A stretch of DNA of 64,000 nt, from the NCBI GenBank assembly GCA_016707685.1, contig JADJHE010000010.1, positions 114,982-178,981 of the forward strand. The letters are read 5' to 3'. A program made the translations under genes and the position numbers. This DNA comes from Bacteroidota bacterium. GTDB taxonomy: Bacteria > Bacteroidota > Bacteroidia > 2-12-FULL-35-15. Below are positions 8,361 through 17,412 of this stretch, one piece after another; the stretch's first letter is position 1; every line of letters starts with the position of its first letter. The notes under the pieces are model-generated. The model was not told the origin of the DNA. It saw only the letters and a program-made list of their open reading frames with translations, and did not search any database.

Positions 8361-8630
8361 TTACCAACTTGCTTTTGTAACGCCTGGGATCATACCATCA
8401 AGTGCCATTTCACGGAATGTGTTACGTGAAAGACCAAATTGACGCATATAACCTCTTGGACGACCAGTTAATTTACAACGGTTACGTTGACGAACTGGAG
8501 ATGAAGCTCTTGGAAGTTTTTGTAATCCAACGAAATCACCTGCAGCTTTTAAAGCTGCTCTTTTCTCAGCGTGTAAATCAGCAAGTTTCTTACGTTTAAC
8601 TTCTCTTGCTTTCATTGACTCTTTTGCCAT
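8361..8630 (-). CDS. rpsN: 30S ribosomal protein S14, zinc-independent long form
   Basis: S14 lies in the 30S head. The 89-residue form lacks the CxxC...CxxC ribbon of short S14 and has the long-form signature RNRCKLTGRPRGYMRQFGLS followed by REMALDGMIPGVTKASW. The downstream spacer before rpsH holds a 6-bp hairpin, TTATCC/GGATAA (8300-8305, 8314-8319). Confidence 0.97.
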   Translation of the reverse strand: MAKESMKAREVKRKKLADLHAEKRAALKAAGDFVGLQKLPRASSPVRQRNRCKLTGRPRGYMRQFGLSRNTFREMALDGMIPGVTKASW

Positions 8631-8639
8631 CTGCTTATA

Positions 8640-9197
8640 TTATTTTTTTTGGTTTTTAAATGGTAATCCGAATTCTGCTAACAATGCTAATGCTTCTCCA
8701 TCAGATTTTGCTGAAGTTACAAAGGTAATATCCATACCCATTATTTTGCTAACTTTATCGATATCAATTTCTGGGAAGATGATTTGTTCAGTAACACCCA
8801 ATGTGTAGTTACCATTTCCATCAAAACCTTTTTCATTGATTCCTCTAAAATCACGAATACGTGGCAAAGCTACGGAAATTAATCGATCTAAAAACTCATA
8901 CATGGTATCTCCACGTAAAGTTACTCTCACTCCGATAGGAACACCTTTACGAAGTTTGAAGTTAGAAATATCTTTCTTTGAAACTGTTGAAACTGCTTTT
9001 TGACCAGTAATAGTAGTCATTTCTTTGATTGCACCTTCAATTAATTTTTTGTCAGATACAGCATCACCAACACCTTGGTTCACACAAATTTTTTCCAATT
9101 TTGGAACTTGCATTGAGCTGCTATAGCTAAATTTTTTCTGTAAAGCTGGAATTACATCCGCTTTGTACTTGTCTTTTAAACGTGGTGAATAAGCCAT
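8640..9197 (-). CDS. rplE: 50S ribosomal protein L5
   Basis: L5 links 5S rRNA to the large subunit and touches the P-site tRNA. It has 185 residues, with KLEKICVNQGVGDAVSDKK, RKGVPIGVRVTLRG and RDFRGINEKGFDGNGNYTLG, all diagnostic. Its ATG overlaps the stop of rplX (TAATG at about 9195-9199), suggesting coupled translation. Confidence 0.98.
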   Translation of the reverse strand: MAYSPRLKDKYKADVIPALQKKFSYSSSMQVPKLEKICVNQGVGDAVSDKKLIEGAIKEMTTITGQKAVSTVSKKDISNFKLRKGVPIGVRVTLRGDTMYEFLDRLISVALPRIRDFRGINEKGFDGNGNYTLGVTEQIIFPEIDIDKVSKIMGMDITFVTSAKSDGEALALLAEFGLPFKNQKK

Positions 9198-9523
9198 TAT
9201 TTAATTACCTCCCCTGACTTTTTTGAGTAACGTACTAATTTATTTGATTTTTCATCTAATTTACGGCCTACACGAGTAGTTTTACCAGTTCCTGGCTCAA
9301 CAACCATTAAATTAGAGATATGAATAGAAGCTTCTTGTTTAACAATTCCTCCTTGAGGATGTTTCGCGTTTGGTTTCGTGTGTTTAGACACTTCGTTAAC
9401 GCCTTCAACAAAAGCACGGTTCTTAGCTCTGTCAATTGACAATACTTTCCCCTCTTTGCCTTTGGCTTCTCCAGCGATTACTTTTACAGAATCGCCTTTT
9501 TTGATATGTAATTTGTTTTGCAT
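9197..9523 (-). CDS. rplX: 50S ribosomal protein L24
   Basis: L24 is an assembly initiator of the large subunit. It has 108 residues, with the KOW motif KGDSVKVIAGEAKGKEGKVL and then GVNEVSKHTKPNAKHPQGGI. It lies between rplN and rplE and overlaps rplE by one base. Confidence 0.97.
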   Translation of the reverse strand: MQNKLHIKKGDSVKVIAGEAKGKEGKVLSIDRAKNRAFVEGVNEVSKHTKPNAKHPQGGIVKQEASIHISNLMVVEPGTGKTTRVGRKLDEKSNKLVRYSKKSGEVIK

Positions 9524-9544
9524 TTTCTTAACTATTTTCTATTT

Positions 9545-9913
9545 TTATAGTACTTCCGGAGCTAATGAAATAATTTTCATAAAGTTCTTATCTCTCAATT
9601 CACGAGCAACCGGTCCGAAAATACGCGTTCCTCTTAGCTCGTCAGCAGCATTTAATAATACTACTGCATTATCGTCAAAACGAATGTATGAACCATCCGG
9701 ACGGCTAATTTCTTTTTTTGTTCTTACCACTACTGCTTTTGTAACAGCACCTTTTTTGATGTTACCAGAAGGTAATGCATGCTTTACGGATACCACTACT
9801 TTATCACCAATGGATGCGTAACGTTTTTTGGTTCCTCCAAGTACACGGATAACTAGCACTTCTTTAGCGCCACTGTTATCAGCTACTATTAATCTTGATT
9901 CCTGTTGTACCAT
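9545..9913 (-). CDS. rplN: 50S ribosomal protein L14
   Basis: L14 forms intersubunit bridge B8. It has 122 residues, exactly the usual size, starting MVQQESRLIVADNSGAKEVL, with RPDGSYIRFDDNAVVLLN and the ending FMKIISLAPEVL. It lies between rpsQ and rplX. Confidence 0.98.
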   Translation of the reverse strand: MVQQESRLIVADNSGAKEVLVIRVLGGTKKRYASIGDKVVVSVKHALPSGNIKKGAVTKAVVVRTKKEISRPDGSYIRFDDNAVVLLNAADELRGTRIFGPVARELRDKNFMKIISLAPEVL

Positions 9914-9985
9914 TTTCTGTTTTTATTACTATTAATTTGGATTGATAAGCCTCTTAGCCTAGCGCAATCTCAAACATTTGAAAAA

Positions 9986-10243
9986 TTATTTCGCTCTTTC
10001 AACTACTTCAACAAGTCTCCAGCATTTGCTTTTGCTCATTGGACGAGTTTCCATGATTTTTACAGTATCACCAATATTGCAAGTGTTTGTTTCATCATGA
10101 GCAACAAATTTTGTTGACTTATTAACGAACTTCCCGTATTTAGGATGTTTCACTTTACGTTCTACTGATACTACAATTGACTTGTCCATTTTATTGCTGG
10201 TAACGTAGCCAATTTTTTCTTTTCTTAAATTTCTTTCTTCCAT
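9986..10243 (-). CDS. rpsQ: 30S ribosomal protein S17
   Basis: S17 is a primary 16S rRNA-binding protein with an OB fold. It has 85 residues, starting MEERNLRKEKIGYVTSNKMD, with HPKYGKFVNKSTKFVAHDE and the motif MSKSKCWRLVEVVERAK. It lies ten bases after rpmC. Confidence 0.97.
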   Translation of the reverse strand: MEERNLRKEKIGYVTSNKMDKSIVVSVERKVKHPKYGKFVNKSTKFVAHDETNTCNIGDTVKIMETRPMSKSKCWRLVEVVERAK

Positions 10244-10252
10244 TTTCTGAAA

Positions 10253-10456
10253 TTATTTTTTTGCTTCTGCTAAAACTCTTTTACGAAGTTCGGTTTGTAA
10301 TCTTGCTACTGTTTTTCTGCTTGCTGTAATTCTTGCAGGACTTTCAATAGGAGATACTGCATGGTTTAGCTTTAATTTAGCTAAAGCATTTTTTTCGTCT
10401 TTAACTCTCTCACGAAGATCGCTTGTTGAAAGTTGTTGGATATCTGCTTGTGTCAT
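10253..10456 (-). CDS. rpmC: 50S ribosomal protein L29
   Basis: L29 sits at the polypeptide exit tunnel near the trigger-factor site. It has 67 residues, two helices, with LRERVKDEKNALAKLKLNHA and the closing ARITASRKTVARLQTELRKR. It lies between rplP and rpsQ. Confidence 0.96.
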   Translation of the reverse strand: MTQADIQQLSTSDLRERVKDEKNALAKLKLNHAVSPIESPARITASRKTVARLQTELRKRVLAEAKK

Positions 10457-10490
10457 TTTCTTTGTTTATTACTGTTGATTTCTGTTATTA

Positions 10491-10916
10491 TTAAGCTTCA
10501 GCTGAATAATCTCTTCTTACAACAAATTTTGTAGTTACTGGTAATTTTTGAGCTGCTAAACGCAATGCTTCTTTAGCAATATCCATTGGTACACCTTCTG
10601 CTTCGAACATGATACGACCTGGTTTTACTACTGCTACCCAATATTCTGGAGCACCTTTACCTTTACCCATACGAACCTCTGCAGGTTTTTTAGTAATTGG
10701 TTTATCAGGAAATACTCTGATCCAAATTTGACCTTCACGTTTCATGAAACGTGTTACTGCAACCCTTGCAGCTTCTAATTGGCGTGCTGTTACCCAGCAG
10801 CCTTCCGTTGCCTTTAAACCAAATGAACCGAATGAAAGTTGGTCGCCACGCTTAGCGTCACCTTTCATTTTCATTTTGTGCATCTTTCTAAACTTCGTTC
10901 TTTTAGGCTGTAACAT
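10491..10916 (-). CDS. rplP: 50S ribosomal protein L16
   Basis: L16 helps position A-site tRNA. It has 141 residues: MLQPKRTKFRKMHKMKMKGD, then FGSFGLKATEGCWVTARQLE, then the loop RMGKGKGAPEYWVAVVKPGR. All are hallmark blocks. It lies between rpsC and rpmC. Confidence 0.98.
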   Translation of the reverse strand: MLQPKRTKFRKMHKMKMKGDAKRGDQLSFGSFGLKATEGCWVTARQLEAARVAVTRFMKREGQIWIRVFPDKPITKKPAEVRMGKGKGAPEYWVAVVKPGRIMFEAEGVPMDIAKEALRLAAQKLPVTTKFVVRRDYSAEA

Positions 10917-10959
10917 CTTGTTCTATATTTATTAAATCAATTATACCTTTACTTATAAA

Positions 10960-11724
10960 TTATTTGGCGTTTCTTCTATCGTTTCCGCCTTTTCTTGGAC
11001 CGCCTTTAGCAAATTTCGGTGCACCACCTTGAGGAGCTCCTACTTTTTTGTCTTTAGCACCAGCTGCATTGCTTCCAATGTTTGGAGACAAATCGCGTTT
11101 TCCGTATACTTCACCTTTACAGATCCATACTTTAACACCAATGCGACCGTAAGTTGTATGTGCTTCACCTAATGCGTAATCAATATCCGCACGTAATGTA
11201 TGTAATGGAGTACGTCCTTCTTTGTATCCTTCAACACGCGCCATTTCAGCACCTGCTAAACGACCAGAGCATTTAACTTTGATACCTTCTGCACCCATTC
11301 TCATGGTTGAAGCTACCGCCATTTTAACAGCTCTACGGAAAGAAACACGTCCTTCAATTTGACGAGCAATACTATCAGCAACTAAACGAGCGTCTAACTC
11401 AGGGCGTTTAATTTCAAAGATGTTGATTTGAATATCTTTCTTAGTGATTTTCTTCAACTCTTCTTTGATTTTGTCAACCTCTTGTCCACCTTTACCAATA
11501 ATAATTCCTGGGCGAGATGTATTGATTGTAACAGTAATAATTTTTACAGTACGCTCAATTACAATTTTTGAAATGCTAGCTTTTGCTAAACGAGCTTTCA
11601 AGTAAGTTCTGATTTTATTATCTTCTACTAATTTGTCAGAGAAATTTTTTCCGCCATACCAGTTAGAATCCCATCCTTTAATGATGCCTAAACGTAAGCC
11701 TATCGGATTTGCTTTTTGTCCCAT
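10960..11724 (-). CDS. rpsC: 30S ribosomal protein S3
   Basis: S3 lines the mRNA entry site. It starts MGQKANPIGLRLGIIKGWDS and has a KH domain with the GxxG loop in RPGIIIGKGGQEVDKI. The C-terminal domain includes GRLAGAEMARVEGYKEGRTP. At 254 residues it is slightly longer than the E. coli protein because of a Gly/Lys/Arg-rich tail (GGAPKFAKGGPRKGGNDRRN). Confidence 0.98.
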   Translation of the reverse strand: MGQKANPIGLRLGIIKGWDSNWYGGKNFSDKLVEDNKIRTYLKARLAKASISKIVIERTVKIITVTINTSRPGIIIGKGGQEVDKIKEELKKITKKDIQINIFEIKRPELDARLVADSIARQIEGRVSFRRAVKMAVASTMRMGAEGIKVKCSGRLAGAEMARVEGYKEGRTPLHTLRADIDYALGEAHTTYGRIGVKVWICKGEVYGKRDLSPNIGSNAAGAKDKKVGAPQGGAPKFAKGGPRKGGNDRRNAK

Positions 11725-11735
11725 TTAAATAATTA

Positions 11736-12146
11736 TTATTTAGTTGTTGTTGCTTCTTGTTTCTTATCTACTACTATCGTAACGTGGTTAGAACGTTTTC
11801 TGATACGGTTTGCACGCCCTTGTGGAGCAGTTCTCAAACGTTTCATTTGCATTGCGCTATCCACAAATACTTCTTTCACTACTAAGTTGCTTCCTTCTGG
11901 ACGCTCACCTGTTTTCGCTTCGTAGTTTGCTATTGCTGATGCTAACAATTTTTCTAATCTTCCTGACGCTTCTTTCGGATTGAATTTTAATAAATTCAAT
12001 GCCATGTATACTTCTTTACCTCTTATAAGGTCAGCTAGCAATCTCATTTTACGGGGAGATGTAGGGCAATTTTTCAATACTGCAAAGTATCTTGATTTAT
12101 TTGCCTCTTTACGTGCGTCCGCTGCTTGTTGTTTTCTAACACCCAT
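11736..12146 (-). CDS. rplV: 50S ribosomal protein L22
   Basis: L22 reaches into the exit tunnel and contributes to the macrolide site. It has 136 residues with SPRKMRLLADLIRGKEV and then AMQMKRLRTAPQGRANRIRK, the tunnel hairpin. It lies between rpsS and rpsC. Confidence 0.97.
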   Translation of the reverse strand: MGVRKQQAADARKEANKSRYFAVLKNCPTSPRKMRLLADLIRGKEVYMALNLLKFNPKEASGRLEKLLASAIANYEAKTGERPEGSNLVVKEVFVDSAMQMKRLRTAPQGRANRIRKRSNHVTIVVDKKQEATTTK

Positions 12147-12170
12147 TTCTTTGTTATTTTATAATCTTAA

Positions 12171-12449
12171 TTATTTAGAACCTTTATCTTTATTTCCAGC
12201 ATGTCCTCTAAAAGTTCTTGTTGGAGCAAACTCCCCGAACTTGTGACCTACCATGTTTTCTGTTACATAAACAGGAATAAATTTATTTCCGTTATGAACT
12301 GCTACTGTTAATCCAACGAAATCTGGAGAGATCATTGATCTACGTGACCAAGTTTTGATTACAGTTTTTTTACCTGAAGCTTGAAGATCTAATAATTTTT
12401 TCTCAAGTTTCCAGTCGATAAAAGGACCTTTTTTTAATGAACGTGCCAT
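12171..12449 (-). CDS. rpsS: 30S ribosomal protein S19
   Basis: S19 binds the 30S head with S13. It has 92 residues, starting MARSLKKGPFIDWKLEKKLL, with KTWSRRSMISPDFVGLTVAV and GHKFGEFAPTRTFRGHAGNK. It follows rplB after a spacer that carries a GC-rich palindrome. Confidence 0.98.
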   Translation of the reverse strand: MARSLKKGPFIDWKLEKKLLDLQASGKKTVIKTWSRRSMISPDFVGLTVAVHNGNKFIPVYVTENMVGHKFGEFAPTRTFRGHAGNKDKGSK

Positions 12450-12472
12450 TTCTTTTGTTTTTTAGTTGTGAA

Positions 12473-12486
12473 TCCGCCTAGGCGGA
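12473..12486. repeat. 14-bp perfect palindrome TCCGCCTAGGCGGA in the rplB-rpsS spacer
   Basis: A GC-rich perfect palindrome within a 56-base AT-rich spacer inside the S10 operon. It could form a 5-6 bp RNA hairpin but no U-run follows, so termination is unlikely. GC-rich palindromes of this kind often occur as dispersed repeats in Bacteroidota; whether this one does needs the rest of the genome. Confidence 0.75.
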
Positions 12487-12505
12487 CCATTAAACCATGT
12501 TAATA

Positions 12506-13330
12506 TTATTTTTTACGCTTTTCGATAATGTATTTGTTCGAAGCCTTTTTAGGGTAACGAGTTTTGTATCCTTTAGAAGGAACACCTTTGCGTGAACGAG
12601 GGTGACCACCAGAAGCTCTACCTTCACCACCACCCATAGGATGATCGACAGGATTCATTGCTACCGGACGAGTTCTCGGTCTGCGACCTTGCCAACGTGT
12701 ACGACCAGCTTTACCACTAACTTCTAGGTTATGATCTGCATTTGATACAGAACCAATTGTAGCCATACAAGTGATTAAGATCATACGCGTTTCACCTGAA
12801 GGCATTTTAATTACAGCGTATTTACCATCACGTGCACTTAATTGTGCATATGAACCTGCGCTACGAGCCATGATAGCTCCTTGACCAGGACGTAATTCAA
12901 TGTTATGAATGGTTGTTCCTAAAGGAATTTCAGATAATAATAAAGCGTTACCTACCTCTGGTGCTGCACCTGGACCAGATACAATCTTTTGTCCAACTTG
13001 CAATCCGTTTGGTGCAATAATGTAACGTTTTTCTCCATCAGCATAAGCAACTAATGCAATACGAGCAGTACGATTTGGATCGTACTCAATCGTTTTTACA
13101 GTAGCAGGAACACCAGCTTTATCGCGTTTAAAGTCGATAATACGGTATTGTTGCTTGTGACCTCCACCGATGTAACGCATAGTCATTTTCCCAGTATTAT
13201 CGCGTCCACCGGATTTTTTTACAGGTAATAGTAAACTTTTTTCTGGTTTACTAGCTGTAATATCAGCGTTATCACTAACTAATTTAAAACGCTGTCCGGG
13301 TGTTAAGGGTCTTAATTTCTTTAAAGCCAT
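12506..13330 (-). CDS. rplB: 50S ribosomal protein L2
   Basis: L2 is needed for peptidyl-transferase activity and subunit joining. It has 274 residues: KSGGRDNTGKMTMRYIGGGH near the N-terminus and the essential C-terminal block RPVAMNPVDHPMGGGEGRAS, with the conserved His. It lies between rplW and rpsS. Confidence 0.98.
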   Translation of the reverse strand: MALKKLRPLTPGQRFKLVSDNADITASKPEKSLLLPVKKSGGRDNTGKMTMRYIGGGHKQQYRIIDFKRDKAGVPATVKTIEYDPNRTARIALVAYADGEKRYIIAPNGLQVGQKIVSGPGAAPEVGNALLLSEIPLGTTIHNIELRPGQGAIMARSAGSYAQLSARDGKYAVIKMPSGETRMILITCMATIGSVSNADHNLEVSGKAGRTRWQGRRPRTRPVAMNPVDHPMGGGEGRASGGHPRSRKGVPSKGYKTRYPKKASNKYIIEKRKK

Positions 13331-13353
13331 TTCTTCTTCTCTTTATTTTATTT

Positions 13354-13644
13354 TTAGATACCTGCGTAAAAATCAATTGTCTCACCTGCTTTTAAGGTAA
13401 CAATCGCCTTTTTGTGCTTATTTACACGTCCGATAGCCATACCTTTGGTAGTGTTACGGGTTTTTACTTTTCCTATGTAATTTTGAGTGTTTACTGACTC
13501 AACAGATACACCGTAAAGTTTTTCTACAGTAGATTTAATTTCCACTTTGTTAGCTGTTTTAGCAACTACAAATCCATAGCGATTGTGTTTTTCGCCTTGG
13601 GCTGTCATTTTCTCGGTTATAACCGGTTTTACTACTATGCTCAT
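13354..13644 (-). CDS. rplW: 50S ribosomal protein L23
   Basis: L23 is the docking site for trigger factor and SRP at the tunnel exit. It has 96 residues, starting MSIVVKPVITEKMTAQGEKH, with YGFVVAKTANKVEIKSTVEK and the exposed loop NYIGKVKTRNTTKGMAIGR. It lies between rplD and rplB. Confidence 0.97.
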   Translation of the reverse strand: MSIVVKPVITEKMTAQGEKHNRYGFVVAKTANKVEIKSTVEKLYGVSVESVNTQNYIGKVKTRNTTKGMAIGRVNKHKKAIVTLKAGETIDFYAGI

Positions 13645-13645
13645 C

Positions 13646-14278
13646 TTATTTATTGCCTAATAAATTTTCAATTTCAACTACCGAGCTCTCTACTAATAAA
13701 AGGTTTTGTGCGTTCAAAATATCGTAAGTATTTAGATCTGAAGCAGTTACAACCTTTGCATTGGTTAAATTTCGGGACGACAAATATACATTTTTATTTG
13801 AATCTCCCAACACTAACAATGTTTTTTTGTCTGAAAGCTTTAAATTATTGATTAAATCTGCGTATTTTTTAGTTTTTGGAGCATCGAAGTTGAAATCTTC
13901 CAAAATTGTGATGCTACTTTCTTTTGCTTTGTATGTTAAAGCAGAAATACGAGCTAAACGTTTTAATTTTTTATTTAATTTAAAAGAATAATCTCTTGGA
14001 CGTGGACCGAAAATACGACCACCACCTACGATTGTACCAGACTTGATACTACCAGCACGTGCTCCACCAGTTCCTTTTTGTTTCTTTAATTTTTTAGTTG
14101 ACCCTGATACTTCATTTCTTTCTTTTGATTTGTGAGTACCTTGGCGTTTATTTGCTAAATGTTGTTTAACATCCAAATAAATGGCGTGGTCATTGGGCTC
14201 AATGCCAAAGATTGCATCGTTTAAGCTTACCTTCTTAGAAGTAGCTTTACCGCTAATATTTACTACTGATACTTCCAT
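13646..14278 (-). CDS. rplD: 50S ribosomal protein L4
   Basis: L4 reaches into the exit tunnel. The start chosen is the ATG at 14276-14278 (MEVSVVNISGKATSKK), which matches family starts and avoids overlap with rplC; an upstream ATG at 14290 would add four residues. The tunnel loop KKQKGTGGARAGSIKSGTIV and GGRIFGPRPRDYSFKLNKKL are diagnostic. Confidence 0.96.
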   Translation of the reverse strand: MEVSVVNISGKATSKKVSLNDAIFGIEPNDHAIYLDVKQHLANKRQGTHKSKERNEVSGSTKKLKKQKGTGGARAGSIKSGTIVGGGRIFGPRPRDYSFKLNKKLKRLARISALTYKAKESSITILEDFNFDAPKTKKYADLINNLKLSDKKTLLVLGDSNKNVYLSSRNLTNAKVVTASDLNTYDILNAQNLLLVESSVVEIENLLGNK

Positions 14279-14279
14279 T

Positions 14280-14903
14280 TTATTTTTCAATTATAACGTA
14301 TGAACCTTTTGCTCCTGCGATAGAACCTTTTACTAATAATAGGTTTTTATCTGCAATCACTTTTACTACCTCTAAGTTTTGGATTTTAACACGGTTTCCA
14401 CCCATACGACCTGCCATACGCATTCCTTTGAATACGCGAGAAGGCCATGATGATGCTCCTAATGATCCTGGAGCTCTTTCTCTATCGTGCTGACCATGAG
14501 ATTTGTTAGCGTGACCAACACCACTAAAGTTGTGACGTTTTACAACACCTTGAAAACCTTTACCTTTTGATGTACCTGCAACATCTACGAAATCACCTTC
14601 TGCAAATAAATCTACAGTTACTGCTTCACCAATGTTTTTTGCTGCATCAAAGTATTTGAATTCAACAATTTTACGTTTAGGAGTGGTAGCGGCTTTAGAA
14701 AAGTGACCTTTCATTGCAGAAGAAGTATGTTTCTCTTTCTTCTCATCGAATGATAACTGAACTGAAGCGTATCCGTCTTTCTCCAAGGTTTTTACTTGCG
14801 TAACAACGCAAGGACCAGCTTCGATAACTGTGCATGGTATATATTTACCATTGGCACCGAAGATACTGGTCATTCCAATTTTTTTACCTATTATTCCAGA
14901 CAT
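14280..14903 (-). CDS. rplC: 50S ribosomal protein L3
   Basis: L3 is an assembly initiator that reaches the peptidyl-transferase centre. It has 207 residues, starting MSGIIGKKIGMTSIFGANGK, with GTSKGKGFQGVVKRHNFSG and GASSWPSRVFKGMRMAGRMG. The glutamine methylated in many bacteria by PrmB lies in the GQHDRERAPGS stretch. Confidence 0.98.
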   Translation of the reverse strand: MSGIIGKKIGMTSIFGANGKYIPCTVIEAGPCVVTQVKTLEKDGYASVQLSFDEKKEKHTSSAMKGHFSKAATTPKRKIVEFKYFDAAKNIGEAVTVDLFAEGDFVDVAGTSKGKGFQGVVKRHNFSGVGHANKSHGQHDRERAPGSLGASSWPSRVFKGMRMAGRMGGNRVKIQNLEVVKVIADKNLLLVKGSIAGAKGSYVIIEK

Positions 14904-14936
14904 TTTATTTAATTATTATTATTTACTACTTATTAA

Positions 14937-15245
14937 TTACGATGCTTTGATTTCTACTTCTACTCCACTTGGTAACTCTAATTTCATTAAAGCATCAACA
15001 GTTTTAGAAGTTGAATTGTAGATATCTAACAATCTTTTGTATGAACAAAGTTGAAATTGCTCACGCGCTTTCTTGTTAACGTGTGGTGAACGTAACACAG
15101 TGTAGATTTTCTTTTGTGTTGGCAATGGAATTGGTCCACTTACTACAGCACCTGTCATTTTCACTGTTTTTACAATTTTCTCTGCTGACTTGTCAACTAA
15201 GTTGAAGTCGTAAGACTTTAATTTGATTCTGATTTTTTGACTCAT
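14937..15245 (-). CDS. rpsJ: 30S ribosomal protein S10 / NusE
   Basis: S10 is a 30S head protein that also acts as NusE in antitermination. It has 102 residues, starting MSQKIRIKLKSYDFNLVDKS, with GPIPLPTQKKIYTVLRSPHV and the C-terminal ELPSGVEVEIKAS. It lies between fusA and rplC, so the str and S10 operons are contiguous here. Confidence 0.98.
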   Translation of the reverse strand: MSQKIRIKLKSYDFNLVDKSAEKIVKTVKMTGAVVSGPIPLPTQKKIYTVLRSPHVNKKAREQFQLCSYKRLLDIYNSTSKTVDALMKLELPSGVEVEIKAS

Positions 15246-15272
15246 AATTTAGATATAAAGAACGTTAGATAA

Positions 15273-17390
15273 TTATACTTTTTCTGCTGATTTACCTTTT
15301 GCTTTTGCAATTACATCATCTGCAATGTTGCGAGGAGTTTCTGCATAGTGATCAAATTCCATAGTACTTGTTGCACGACCAGAAGTGATAGTACGTAACT
15401 GAGTTACATAACCAAACATTTCAGACAATGGAACTTTTGCTTTGATAACTTGAGTAACACCTTTAGAATCCATTCCTTCAATTTGACCTCTACGTTTGTT
15501 TAAGTCACCTACTACATCACCCATGTTTTGCTCTGGAGTTAAAACCTCAATTTTCATGATTGGCTCTAACAATACTGGCTTACATTTTGGCAATGCTTCA
15601 CGGAATGCTGTACGAGCTGCAATCTCGAAAGATAATGCATCTGAATCGACATTGTGATATGAACCATCAATCAAGCGAATTTTTAATGAATCCATTGGGT
15701 AACCAGCTAATACACCGTTTACCATTGCTTGACGGAATCCTTTTTCTACTGCAGGGATAAATTCACGAGGAATATTACCACCAGAGATTTCATTGATGAA
15801 TTGTAATCCATCTTTTGAAATATCCCAATCAGCATCAACTGGAGATGCAACAAATTTAATATCGGCAAATTTACCACGACCACCTGATTGTTTTTTGTAA
15901 ACTTCACGGTGTTCAATTAAACCATTGATTGTCTCTTTGTATGATACTTGAGGAGCACCTTGATTCACCTCAACTTTAAACTCTCTTTTTAAACGGTCAA
16001 CGATAATCTCCAAGTGAAGCTCACCCATTCCGCTTACGATTGTTTGTCCGCTATCTTCATCCGTTTTAACACGGAAAGTAGGATCCTCTTCAGCTAATTT
16101 ATTTAATGCAACTCCTAATTTATCTAGATCTGCTTGAGTTTTTGGCTCAATAGCAATACCAATAACTGGCTCAGGGAAATTCATCGCCTCTAATACAATT
16201 GGGTGTTTTTCATCACACAATGTATCACCTGTACGGATATCTTTAAATCCAACTGCCGCTCCAATATCACCTGCTTCGATAAATTCGATAGCATTTTGTT
16301 TGTTTGCATGCATTTGGAAGATACGAGAAATACGTTCTTTGTTACCACTACGTGTATTCAAAACGTATGAACCTGCATCTAAACGACCAGAATATGCACG
16401 GAAGAAACACAAACGACCAACAAATGGATCGGTTGCAATCTTAAATGCAAGCGCTGTGAAAGGCTCATTTACATCTGGCTTACGTGTAACTGGCTCATCT
16501 GTATCAGGATTAGTTCCGTGAGTAACGTCCTTATCCAATGGAGAAGGCATTAATTCCATAACTAAATCCAACATTGTTTGAACACCTTTGTTTTTGAAAG
16601 ATGATCCACAAACCATTGGTACAACTTTATTTGCTAAACATGCTTGACGCAATGCTGCTAAAACTTCTGCTTCTGTAATTGAATTTGGATCTTCAAAGAA
16701 TTTTTCCATCAATGATTCATCAAATTCAGCAATTGCTTCTAACAATTTACCTCTCCACTCTGCTACGTCTTCTAACATATCATCTGGAATTGGAACTTCA
16801 GTAAAAGTCATCCCTTTATCTGCTTCATTCCAAACAATTCCACGGTTATTGATCAAATCAACAACTCCTTTGAATGTTTCTTCTGCACCAATTGGTAATT
16901 GTAATGGTAATGGATTACCTCCTAATACTTCTTTAACTTGTTTTACAACACTTAAAAAGTCAGCACCAGAACGGTCCATTTTATTTACGAAACCTAAACG
17001 AGTTACGTTATAGTTGTTTGCTAATCTCCAGTTTGTTTCAGATTGTGGCTCAACACCATCAACTGCTGAAAACAAAAACACCAGACCGTCCAATACACGC
17101 AGGGAGCGGTTTACCTCGACGGTAAAATCCACGTGACCTGGAGTATCGATGATATTAACTTTGTATTTGTTATCTCTGTAATTCCAAAAACAGGTAGTTG
17201 CAGCAGAAGTGATTGTTATACCACGCTCTTGCTCTTGAACCATCCAGTCCATAGTAGCAGCTCCATCATGCACCTCACCAATTTTATGGTTAACGCCTGT
17301 ATAATAAAGAATACGCTCTGTTGTTGTTGTTTTACCAGCATCAATATGAGCAGCAATCCCAATATTTCTTGTATATTTTAAATCTGACAT
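15273..17390 (-). CDS. fusA: Elongation factor G
   Basis: A GTPase that drives translocation and, with RRF, ribosome recycling. It has 705 residues. The P loop AHIDAGKTTTTE is at residues 14-25, switch II DTPGHVDF at 82-89 and NKMD at 136-139; domains II-V follow, with the domain IV start GGRGKFADIKF. It appears intact and of normal length. No tuf gene follows, as is usual in this phylum. It lies 28 bases before rpsJ. Confidence 0.98.
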   Translation of the reverse strand: MSDLKYTRNIGIAAHIDAGKTTTTERILYYTGVNHKIGEVHDGAATMDWMVQEQERGITITSAATTCFWNYRDNKYKVNIIDTPGHVDFTVEVNRSLRVLDGLVFLFSAVDGVEPQSETNWRLANNYNVTRLGFVNKMDRSGADFLSVVKQVKEVLGGNPLPLQLPIGAEETFKGVVDLINNRGIVWNEADKGMTFTEVPIPDDMLEDVAEWRGKLLEAIAEFDESLMEKFFEDPNSITEAEVLAALRQACLANKVVPMVCGSSFKNKGVQTMLDLVMELMPSPLDKDVTHGTNPDTDEPVTRKPDVNEPFTALAFKIATDPFVGRLCFFRAYSGRLDAGSYVLNTRSGNKERISRIFQMHANKQNAIEFIEAGDIGAAVGFKDIRTGDTLCDEKHPIVLEAMNFPEPVIGIAIEPKTQADLDKLGVALNKLAEEDPTFRVKTDEDSGQTIVSGMGELHLEIIVDRLKREFKVEVNQGAPQVSYKETINGLIEHREVYKKQSGGRGKFADIKFVASPVDADWDISKDGLQFINEISGGNIPREFIPAVEKGFRQAMVNGVLAGYPMDSLKIRLIDGSYHNVDSDALSFEIAARTAFREALPKCKPVLLEPIMKIEVLTPEQNMGDVVGDLNKRRGQIEGMDSKGVTQVIKAKVPLSEMFGYVTQLRTITSGRATSTMEFDHYAETPRNIADDVIAKAKGKSAEKV

Positions 17391-17412
17391 TTCAGTTGTG
17401 TATATTATTTAA

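Noticed and set aside
9378..9821. A 147-codon plus-strand frame opposite rplX/rplN
   Set aside because: A shadow of two conserved ribosomal genes on the other strand.
12473..12486. Terminator inside the S10 operon
   Set aside because: The palindrome is short and not followed by a U-run on the minus strand, and downstream genes must be expressed.
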